A stretch of 5,239 bases of DNA from Rhodospirillales bacterium (lineage in GTDB: Bacteria > Pseudomonadota > Alphaproteobacteria > Rhodospirillales_A > Casp-alpha2): NCBI GenBank assembly GCA_016763915.1, contig JAESSX010000039.1:1-5239 (forward strand), given 5' to 3'. The position numbers and the translations under genes are program-made. The first letter of the stretch is position 1; each line of letters begins with the position of its first letter. The notes under the pieces are model-generated. The model did no database searches. It was not told the DNA's origin and saw only the letters and a list, made by a program, of their open reading frames with translations. Positions 1-5,196 of this stretch are shown piece after piece.

Positions 1-594
1 CGAAGGTGGGTCCGCTGGTGACCAGCGCCCGGGTGCCGTCCAGCGCCAGGCCCCGGCGGAAGAAATTTTCCAGCGCGGCGACGATGTGCACGGGTTCGGA
101 CATCCGGCCCATGCCCCATTCGCCACAGGCCATGTCGCCTTCCTCGGGACCGATGAAGCCGACGCCCCGATGGGTCAGGATTTCGATATTGTTGGCGGTC
201 GCCGGGTTGTCCCACAGCGCACGTTCATGGCCGGCGCGCAGAGCACCGGTTTGTCGGTCGCCAGCAACGCCGTGGTCGCCAGGTCGTCGGCGATGCCCGA
301 CGCCATTTTGGCCAGGATATTGGCGGTTGCCGGCGCCACCAGCACCACGTCGGCCTCGCGCGACAGGCGGATATGGCCCATTTCGGACTCGTCGGTAAGC
401 GAAAACAGGGTTTCATAGACCCTGTCCTCGCTGACCGCGCTCAAAGCCAGCGGGGTGACGAATTGGGCGCCGCCGGCGGTCAGGACACAGCGCACCGATG
501 CGCCGCGCTTGCGCAGTTCGCGGACAAGATCGGGGCACTTGTAGGCCGCGATACCGCCTGAGACGATCAGCAGAATTTGTTTACCCTGGAGCAT
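1..594 (-). CDS. coaBC: Bifunctional phosphopantothenoylcysteine decarboxylase / phosphopantothenate-cysteine ligase, 5' part, frameshifted
   Basis: CoaBC (Dfp) joins cysteine to 4'-phosphopantothenate (CoaB, C-terminal) and decarboxylates the product with FMN (CoaC, N-terminal) to give 4'-phosphopantetheine for coenzyme A in the cytoplasm. The N-terminus has the flavoprotein start ILLIVSGGIAAYK. It is followed by the catalytic His of GHIRLS (H74), PATAN (88-92) and PAMN (121-124), matching E. coli H75 and N125 shifted by one. After R126 the frame breaks. The next bases, read one base out of step, continue as W-D-N-P-A-T and on through GDMACGEWG, which carries the conserved Cys, to ALVTSGPTF, the beginning of the CoaB domain, where the window ends. 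One base is therefore missing at about 215-217, where homologues have a Met codon before the Trp. Without it the product stops after 139 residues. Because coaBC is normally essential, a sequencing error is more likely than gene decay. It lies last after ubiE and ubiB. Confidence 0.93.
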
Positions 595-722
595 TTTACC
601 AACAAGCGCCTTGGTGGTTCAATATTTAACGGAAAAATGATGTGGTTAATTTAATACTACATAGCCGCCCGCGCAAGGGCGTCGTCGGATTGTGCTTTCC
701 GGGGCGACGTCCCGGGCCGGCC
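595..722 (-). promoter_or_regulatory. Gap upstream of coaBC with an AT-rich pocket, possible coaBC promoter
   Basis: This 128-bp gap separates the ubiB stop from the coaBC start. Positions 615-662 are strikingly AT-rich against GC-rich surroundings, which is where a minus-strand promoter for coaBC would be expected. The best pair I find reading leftward is TTGCGC, 17 bp, TAAATT, which matches the consensus only poorly, so no exact -35/-10 is claimed. The coaBC start itself has only a weak ribosome-binding site (GGTAAA directly before ATG, AAGGCG further up). Read-through from ubiB is the alternative. Confidence 0.3.
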
Positions 723-2273
723 TCAGGCGAAGGCGATGACCGCCAGGGCGCCGGCCAGGGCGGCCAGGGCGAGCCACAAAACAAGCCGCCCGGTTCCGTT
801 GCCCCGTCTCAGGGCCTCGACCGTTTCCGGGTGCAGCCGGATCCGGCCTTCCGATAGCATCGCGGCGCCTTCCTCCATGTCGTTGACCACCTTGGGCAGC
901 CGCACGGCAGCCTGGGCGAGGCCTTCCACGGTGTCGCGGATGCGGGCTTCGGGACCCAGGGTTTCCATCATCCATTCCTCGATCAGGGGGCGCGCCAGGA
1001 ACCATATATTGGCCTCGGGCGCGAGCGCACGGCCGGTGCCTTCGGCGACCAGCAGGGTTTTCTGCAGCAACAGGAGCTGCGGCTGGGTTTCCATCTGGAA
1101 GGTATCGGTGATCTGGAACAGTTGCCCCAACAGGCGGGCGATGGAAATTTCGTTCTGCGGGCGGTCCAGAATCGGCTCGGCGATGGACCGGCAGGCCTGG
1201 GTAAAGGCATCGACGGACCGGTGCGCGGGCACCCAACCGGCTTCGAAGTGGATTTCCGCGGCGCGCCGGTAATTGCGGGTCAGAAACGCCAACAGCATTT
1301 CCCCCAGCCAGCGCCGGGTTTTTAAATCCAGCCGTCCCATGATGCCGAAATCGACGGCGCCGATGGCGCCTGAATCCATCACGAACAGGTTGCCGGGATG
1401 AACGTCGGCATGGAAGAACCCGTCTCGGAAGACCTGTTTGAAAGACGCCTCGGAGGCCTTTTTCAGGACCTCTTCGGGGTCGTGGCCGGCGGCAAGGATA
1501 GCATCGCGTTCATCCAGCGGAATGCCGGACAGCCGTTCGGTGGTCAGCACGCGCCGCCCGGTGCGTTGCCAGTCGACCGCGGGCACGCGAAAATTCTCGT
1601 CGTCCTCGAAGTTGTCTTTAAGCTCGCCGGCGGCTGCGGCCTCGAAGCGGAGGTCCATTTCCAGTTCCACGGTTTCGGCCAGGGAATCGACGGATTCCAC
1701 CGGTTTCAGGCGGCGTAATTCGGGCTTGGCCATTACCACCAGCCCGGCGACCCAGCGCATCAGCTCCAGGTCGCGGTGGAACGCCGCCTCGACACCGGGG
1801 CGCAGAACCTTGACGGCGACCTTGGCGCCTTCGGTGGTGACGGCGAAGTGGACCTGGGCGATGGAGGCGGCGGCGACGGGAGTCTCGTCGAACGATGAAA
1901 ACAGGTCTTCCACCGGCCGGCCGAATTCCTGTTCGATGATGGCGCGCGCCTGGTGGCTCGGGAACGGCGGCAATTTGTCCTGCAAATCGGACAGGTCGGC
2001 GGACATCTCGTCGCCCAACAGGTCGGACCGGGTGGCCAGCGCCTGGCCCAGTTTGATGAAGCTCGGCCCGGCCTCGTGCAGGGCCCGGGCGAGGCGTTGG
2101 CCTGGACGCTTATCGCGGCTTTTGCGGTCCGAGAAGCCTTTCGCCATCAACCGCGACAGGCCGACCACGGCGGGGGCAACGTCCAGCTCTTCGAGCGGAA
2201 ACAGCGCGTTATGACGCGCCAGCGTGCGCGCAATCTTAAGAAGACGAAGGAAATTTTTCAGGGACCGGGGCAC
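723..2273 (-). CDS. ubiB: UbiB-family atypical kinase/ATPase required for ubiquinone biosynthesis
   Basis: UbiB is a membrane-anchored member of the ABC1/ADCK/UbiB protein-kinase-like family. It is needed for aerobic ubiquinone synthesis, probably as an ATPase that helps lipid precursors reach the Ubi enzymes. With the GTG start at 2273 it has 516 residues, close to the usual 500-550. Family marks run in order: KLGQ (74-77, the KxGQ motif), the alanine-rich nucleotide loop AAASIAQVH (about 134-142), AVKV with the lysine (153-156), HADVHPGN (288-295, catalytic loop) and DFG (308-310). A hydrophobic segment of about 20 residues (496-516) ends exactly at the C-terminus, so the protein looks tail-anchored by one helix, whereas E. 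coli UbiB has two. The frame also permits a TTG start at 2318 overlapping ubiE. I prefer GTG because PRSLKNFLRLL then begins the protein as in relatives and the start falls 13 bp past the ubiE stop. Co-transcribed with ubiE. Confidence 0.95.
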   Translation of the reverse strand: MPRSLKNFLRLLKIARTLARHNALFPLEELDVAPAVVGLSRLMAKGFSDRKSRDKRPGQRLARALHEAGPSFIKLGQALATRSDLLGDEMSADLSDLQDKLPPFPSHQARAIIEQEFGRPVEDLFSSFDETPVAAASIAQVHFAVTTEGAKVAVKVLRPGVEAAFHRDLELMRWVAGLVVMAKPELRRLKPVESVDSLAETVELEMDLRFEAAAAGELKDNFEDDENFRVPAVDWQRTGRRVLTTERLSGIPLDERDAILAAGHDPEEVLKKASEASFKQVFRDGFFHADVHPGNLFVMDSGAIGAVDFGIMGRLDLKTRRWLGEMLLAFLTRNYRRAAEIHFEAGWVPAHRSVDAFTQACRSIAEPILDRPQNEISIARLLGQLFQITDTFQMETQPQLLLLQKTLLVAEGTGRALAPEANIWFLARPLIEEWMMETLGPEARIRDTVEGLAQAAVRLPKVVNDMEEGAAMLSEGRIRLHPETVEALRRGNGTGRLVLWLALAALAGALAVIAFA

Positions 2274-2286
2274 GGCAATCGCTCGT

Positions 2287-3069
2287 TTAAAGGCGCCAGG
2301 CGGAATGGATGGCGGCAATGCCGCCCGACAGGTTGCGCACCTTGATCAGCTCCAGTCCGGCGTCGGCGATCATTCCGGCGAAGGTTTTCTGATCGGGGAA
2401 CCGGCGGATGCTTTCGGCGAGGTATTGATAGGCGTCCCGGTCGCCGGCCACCCGTTCGCCCAACGCCGGCAGCACCCGGAAGGAATAGGCGTCATACAGC
2501 TTGTCCAGCACCGGCGCCACCACGTGGCTGAATTCCAGGCACAAAAAACGGCCGCCAGGTTTGAGCACCCGCCGGGCCTCGGCCAGCGCCCGGTCGATAT
2601 GGGTGACGTTGCGGATGCAGAACGCCGTGGTGTAGGCGTCCTGGGAGGCATCTTCCACGGGCAGGTCCTCGGCATCGCCGTGCCGCCAGCGGATATTTTC
2701 CAGGATGCCCCTGTCGATGGCCCGATCGCGGCCGTGTTTCAGCATTTCCTCGTTGATGTCGACGACGGTAACGCTGCCGCCGCCGCGCTCCAGAAAACGG
2801 AACGCGATGTCGCCGGTGCCGCCGCCTACGTCGAGCAGCGTCCTTCCCGGCCGCGGCGCCAGCCAGTCGATCAGGGCGCGTTTCCACAAACGGTGGACGC
2901 CCAGACTCATCAGGTCGTTCATCAGGTCATAGCGCGGCGCCACGGAATCGAACACGTCCCGCACCAGCGACAATTTCTTGTCCTCGGGGACGCTGCGATA
3001 CCCGAAATGGGTCGTTCCCGGGCTTTCCTCGGCGTGTGGTGTGTGGGTCTTGGACATGGCCGGCAACAT
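2287..3069 (-). CDS. ubiE: Ubiquinone/menaquinone C-methyltransferase UbiE
   Basis: UbiE is a soluble S-adenosylmethionine-dependent methyltransferase that C-methylates the benzoquinol ring in ubiquinone synthesis and demethylmenaquinol in menaquinone synthesis. The 260-residue product is near the family length of about 250. Visible marks: the family block THFGYRSV (20-27), the first UbiE signature region [17 protein letters not shown] (47-63), SAM motif [11 protein letters not shown] (78-87), the acidic end of strand 2 VVDIN (102-106), GDAEDLP (131-137), the [15 protein letters not shown] block (167-181) and the C-terminal signature [14 protein letters not shown] (246-259). The ATG at 3069 has GGTGAG eight bases upstream as a fair ribosome-binding site; the in-frame ATG at 3057 (256 residues) is an alternative. 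It is the first gene of the leftward run and faces mutM across 49 bp, so its promoter must lie in that gap or within the mutM 5' end. I could not fit a convincing -35/-10 there. Confidence 0.96.
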   Translation of the reverse strand: MLPAMSKTHTPHAEESPGTTHFGYRSVPEDKKLSLVRDVFDSVAPRYDLMNDLMSLGVHRLWKRALIDWLAPRPGRTLLDVGGGTGDIAFRFLERGGGSVTVVDINEEMLKHGRDRAIDRGILENIRWRHGDAEDLPVEDASQDAYTTAFCIRNVTHIDRALAEARRVLKPGGRFLCLEFSHVVAPVLDKLYDAYSFRVLPALGERVAGDRDAYQYLAESIRRFPDQKTFAGMIADAGLELIKVRNLSGGIAAIHSAWRL

Positions 3070-3118
3070 ACCCTAAGCTCACCGCCGACGCCATATCCGA
3101 CGTTTAAGTTAAAGGCCG

Positions 3119-3961
3119 ATGCCCGAACTCCCCGAAGTCGAAACCGTCCGCCTGGGCTTGTCCGGGGTTCTCGAAGGCCGCCGGCTGGTGCGGGTGCGGA
3201 CGCTCAGGCCCGATCTCAGGTTTCCGTTTCCGGACGGTTTCGCCGGCCGGCTCGAGGGGTGCCGCGTGCAACGCCTGAACCGGCGCGGCAAGTTCCTGTT
3301 GATAGACCTGGACAACCGGGCGACCCTGATCGCGCACCTCGGCATGTCGGGCCGGTTCCGGATTTATCAGAGCGCGCCACCCGAGTTGGAACGCCACGAC
3401 CATGTGGTGTTCGACATCGAAGGCGGCGCCAGTGTGCGGTTTAACGACCCCCGCCGGTTCGGTTTTATGGACCTGGCGGACACGGCCGGGCTGGCCGGGC
3501 ACGGGATGCTGAAGAACCTGGGGCCTGAGCCGCTGGCCAACGATTTCAACGGCCCGGCGCTGGCCGCCCGTCTGCAACGCCGTCGGACGCCGATCAAGGC
3601 GGCGCTGCTGGATCAGTCGGTGGTCGCCGGGCTCGGCAATATCTATGTCGCTGAAGCCTTGTTCCGGGCCGGGCTGTCGCCCAGGCGCACGGCCGCCACC
3701 GTGCAGGGCGGGCGGGCCGAAAAACTGGCCCGCGCCATTCGCGACGTGTTGAGCGAGGCCATCGCCGCCGGCGGTTCGTCGCTCCGGGACCACCGCCGGC
3801 CATCGGGAGAACTGGGCTACTTCCAGCATTCCTTCGCCGTGTACAGCCGCGAGGGCGAGGCGTGTCCGGGATGCACTTGTGATGTGAGCCGCACCGGCGG
3901 CATCCGCCGCATCACCCAGTCGGGCCGCTCCACATTCTATTGCCCCCGCCAGCAGCGCTGA
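3119..3961 (+). CDS. mutM: Formamidopyrimidine-DNA glycosylase (Fpg/MutM) with an atypical zinc finger
   Basis: Fpg excises 8-oxoguanine and formamidopyrimidines from DNA and cuts the abasic site by beta/delta elimination. The start MPELPEVE gives the catalytic Pro2 and Glu3 after Met removal. Other family residues follow: RRGKFL with the catalytic lysine (K58), HLGMSGR with the intercalating Met (M76), NDPRRFG (R114/F115 wedge region), the helix-two-turn-helix [18 protein letters not shown] (163-180, N174), and QSGRSTFYC with the phosphate-binding arginine R270. Length (280) is normal. The C-terminal zinc finger is odd: the usual ending C-P-x-C-Q reads CPRQQR, so Gln278 stands where the fourth Cys belongs. 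Nearby cysteines are C249, C252, C254 and C275, leaving room for a rearranged site. The ATG follows AAAGG closely. It is divergent from ubiE, and the small secreted-protein gene follows 16 bp downstream, probably on the same mRNA. Confidence 0.96.
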   Translation: MPELPEVETVRLGLSGVLEGRRLVRVRTLRPDLRFPFPDGFAGRLEGCRVQRLNRRGKFLLIDLDNRATLIAHLGMSGRFRIYQSAPPELERHDHVVFDIEGGASVRFNDPRRFGFMDLADTAGLAGHGMLKNLGPEPLANDFNGPALAARLQRRRTPIKAALLDQSVVAGLGNIYVAEALFRAGLSPRRTAATVQGGRAEKLARAIRDVLSEAIAAGGSSLRDHRRPSGELGYFQHSFAVYSREGEACPGCTCDVSRTGGIRRITQSGRSTFYCPRQQR

Positions 3962-3977
3962 TGCTATAAACGGGATC

Positions 3978-4391
3978 ATGAGATTTAGGATTGTGATCGC
4001 CGCCACCCTAGCCGCCGGGCTGTTGTCCGGCGGGGCCGGGCTGGCCCCGGGTTCTCCCGCTGCCGCGCAGGAGGAGTCCCTGTTCATCAGCGTCCTGGAC
4101 GACCTGCCGCTGATGCCGGGGTTTGTCGAGGACACGGAGGGGGCAACCGTTTTCGATACCGCCCAGGGCCGGATCGTCGAGGCTTTCGCCACCGGCGCGC
4201 AGACGGAGGACCGGGTTCTCGCCTTTTATGATGAAACCCTGCCGCAACTGGGCTGGCGGCGGGTGTCCTCCGGGGTGTTCCGGCGCGAAGGGGAAACCCT
4301 GAGTCTGGAATTTACCCTAAGGCCCGGTTTGCGCCCCGGATCGGCGCCGGTTTTGACGGTCGGCTTCCGGCTGATGCCGTCCGGCGGATAG
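3978..4391 (+). CDS. Small secreted protein of unknown function
   Basis: I do not recognise a named family. The 137-residue product begins with a typical Sec signal peptide: basic MRFR, a hydrophobic core IVIAATLAAGLL, and a probable cleavage site after SPAAA (A30/Q31). There is no lipobox cysteine, and no cysteine at all in the protein, so it should be a free periplasmic or exported protein of about 107 residues. The mature part is acidic at first (DDLPLMPGFVEDTEG), then has a helix-like stretch ending in FYDETLPQLGW (83-93) and a strand-rich end (FRREGETLSLEFTL, then VLTVGFRL). This suggests a compact alpha/beta domain without visible catalytic residues. It starts 16 bp after mutM with a weak GGGA ribosome-binding site. 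A TATAAA at 3965-3970 sits where it could make a leaderless message beginning at the ATG. Codon use and GC match the neighbours, supporting a real gene. Confidence 0.8.
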   Translation: MRFRIVIAATLAAGLLSGGAGLAPGSPAAAQEESLFISVLDDLPLMPGFVEDTEGATVFDTAQGRIVEAFATGAQTEDRVLAFYDETLPQLGWRRVSSGVFRREGETLSLEFTLRPGLRPGSAPVLTVGFRLMPSGG

Positions 4392-4432
4392 GAGAGGCGG
4401 GTGCTACCTATGAGTCATTATCGCCGCTCTTT
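4391..4432 (+). terminator. Possible weak terminator after the small secreted-protein gene
   Basis: GGAG-A-GGCG (4391-4399) can pair with CGCC-G-CTCT (4422-4430), an interrupted 8-bp stem with one A/G mismatch and one G-T wobble, followed by TT. The 22-nt loop is long and the T-run short, so this would end the mutM transcript only poorly. Its position just past the stop codon and before the rpsT promoter is the main argument for it. Confidence 0.25.
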
Positions 4433-4454
4433 GGCAGATGCCGGAATCTGTGTC

Positions 4455-4483
4455 TTGACGGCTCGCCGAAGCCTCTATATAAG
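4455..4483 (+). promoter_or_regulatory. Sigma-70-type promoter of rpsT
   Basis: TTGACG (4455-4460) is a 5/6 match to the -35 consensus. TATAAG (4478-4483) follows after exactly 17 bp as the -10, embedded in CTATATAAG. Transcription should start at about 4490, giving an rpsT leader of about 64 nt. It is the best promoter in the window, as expected for a ribosomal protein gene. Confidence 0.75.
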
Positions 4484-4501
4484 CCAGCCTTCGTCTATCA
4501 G

Positions 4502-4529
4502 AGCGCCCGGCCTTCTATTTCCGAGCGCT
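4502..4529 (+). promoter_or_regulatory. Hairpin in the rpsT leader
   Basis: AGCGC (4502-4506) pairs with GCGCT (4525-4529). Inside it, after a C/A mismatch, CGG (4508-4510) pairs with CCG (4521-4523), leaving a 10-nt loop. It lies between the predicted transcription start and the ribosome-binding site AAGG (4540-4543). In E. coli S20 represses translation of its own mRNA, so a leader structure could serve that here, but the sequence alone does not show it. Confidence 0.35.
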
Positions 4530-4553
4530 AAGTAAACAAAAGGTTTTTTAGTT

Positions 4554-4820
4554 ATGGCTCACAGCCTTTCGGCCAAGAAACGGGTTCGCCGCACCCAACG
4601 CCAGACCGTCGTCAATGGGCGGCGTTTGAGCACCGTTCGTACCTTCATCCGCAAGGTGGAAGAGGCGATCGCCGCCGGCAAAAAATCGGAAGCCGAGGAC
4701 GCGTTGCGCGCCGCCCAGCCGCAAATGATGCGCGGCGCCCAGAAAGGGGTTGTTCCCGCCAACACCATGTCCCGCAAGATTTCCAGGCTTTCCAGGCAGA
4801 TCAAAGGGATGGCTGCCTGA
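4554..4820 (+). CDS. rpsT: 30S ribosomal protein S20
   Basis: S20 is a small basic helical protein that binds 16S rRNA at the bottom of the 30S subunit and helps early assembly. The 88-residue product has the family pattern throughout: the N-terminal SAKKRVRRTQRQ (6-17), the conserved NGRRLSTVRTFIRKVEEAI (21-39), a short lysine-rich turn (AAGKKSEA), and the C-terminal helix with KGVVPANTMSRKISRL (64-79). That end matches the usual KG-hhhxNTxSRKxSRL ending of bacterial S20. Length is normal. The ATG has AAAGG ten bases upstream (4540-4543). It has its own strong promoter and leaves through tandem terminators, so it looks like a single-gene unit independent of the mutM pair. In many alphaproteobacteria it lies directly before dnaA. 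Confidence 0.97.
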   Translation: MAHSLSAKKRVRRTQRQTVVNGRRLSTVRTFIRKVEEAIAAGKKSEAEDALRAAQPQMMRGAQKGVVPANTMSRKISRLSRQIKGMAA

Positions 4821-4851
4821 GCACGGGCCGGCTTGCCTGATCCAGCGATTG

Positions 4852-4882
4852 AGCCGCGTCCCGAAAGGGCAGCGGTTTTTTT
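4852..4882 (+). terminator. Intrinsic terminator 1 of rpsT
   Basis: AGCCGC (4852-4857) pairs with GCGGTT (4872-4877). After a 2x2 internal loop, CCC (4860-4862) pairs with GGG (4867-4869) around a GAAA tetraloop. A run of seven T (4876-4882) follows at once. It begins 32 bp past the rpsT stop. Confidence 0.85.
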
Positions 4883-4885
4883 GTG

Positions 4886-4919
4886 CGCCGGGAGCGAAGG
4901 ATTCGTCCGGGCGATTTTT
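4886..4919 (+). terminator. Intrinsic terminator 2 of rpsT (tandem)
   Basis: CGCC (4886-4889) pairs with GGCG (4910-4913), then past a G/G mismatch GGA (4891-4893) pairs with TCC (4906-4908), then past a bulged G CGAA (4895-4898) pairs with TTCG (4902-4905) around a GGA loop. ATTTTT follows. This 11-bp stem backs up terminator 1 only four bases after its T-run. Confidence 0.8.
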
Positions 4920-4968
4920 GTCAAGAAATTTATTTCAGTTTTTTTGCGGCGTTCTCTTTTCGATCACG

Positions 4969-4997
4969 TTGCCAGCGTGAACTTGTGGCCCTAATAT
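4969..4997 (+). promoter_or_regulatory. Candidate promoter in the AT-rich tail
   Basis: TTGCCA (4969-4974, 5/6 to the -35 consensus) and TAATAT (4992-4997, 4/6 to the -10) are spaced by 17 bp. The start would be near 5004, downstream of both rpsT terminators and upstream of the terminator at 5165-5196. It could drive dnaA or a short RNA. The AT-rich setting makes chance matches more likely. Confidence 0.4.
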
Positions 4998-5164
4998 TCG
5001 TACTTACAAGACGGGGCAAAATTGGCTCTCAATAAAATAGTTAACGTGAATTCACCGGGTGGATATTTCTAATAATTTTATTAACATTTTATGCAACTAA
5101 GTAATCTTCAAGTATTACTTCTTATCGATGGGGTGGTGTAAAGGATAACTTTTTAAGAGCAGAA

Positions 5165-5196
5165 AGCTGGGCAGGAGTAGACCCGGTTATTTTTTT
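5165..5196 (+). terminator. Intrinsic terminator or attenuator in the AT-rich tail
   Basis: AGCTGGG (5165-5171) pairs with CCCGGTT (5182-5188), 7 bp including two G-T wobbles, around a 10-nt loop. The bases A and T7 (5190-5196) follow. This is a good rho-independent signal on the plus strand, yet no recognised gene precedes it, so it should end a short untranslated or leader transcript, perhaps from the promoter at 4969-4997. Confidence 0.6.

Noticed and set aside
666..715. Hairpins CGCCC/GGGCG (666-681) and CCGGGG/TCCCGG (699-715) just after ubiB as a terminator
   Set aside because: Read leftward neither is followed by a T-run, and GC-rich DNA forms such short stems often.
1438..2214. Open frame of 258 codons on the plus strand opposite ubiB
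   Set aside because: Serine- and arginine-rich translation without domain structure, fully antisense to a clear UbiB.
2224..3444. Open frame of 406 codons on the plus strand across ubiE and into mutM
   Set aside because: It lies antisense to ubiE and out of frame with mutM, shows low-complexity composition typical of GC-rich shadow frames and has no recognisable domain.
3104..4192. Open frame of 362 codons on the minus strand opposite mutM and the secreted-protein gene
   Set aside because: The plus-strand frame is unmistakably Fpg; the antisense frame is a by-product of GC-rich codon use.
4559..4924. Open frame on the minus strand opposite rpsT
   Set aside because: Antisense to S20 and running through both terminators; no family features.
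4921..4945. Third terminator GAAA/TTTC with T7
   Set aside because: The stem is only four A-T-rich base pairs and unlikely to stop polymerase by itself.
5041..5085. CtrA-type sites TTAA-N7-TTAA
   Set aside because: TTAA at 5041 is followed after seven bases by TCAC, and TAAT-N7-TTAAC around 5070 matches only half of the first box.
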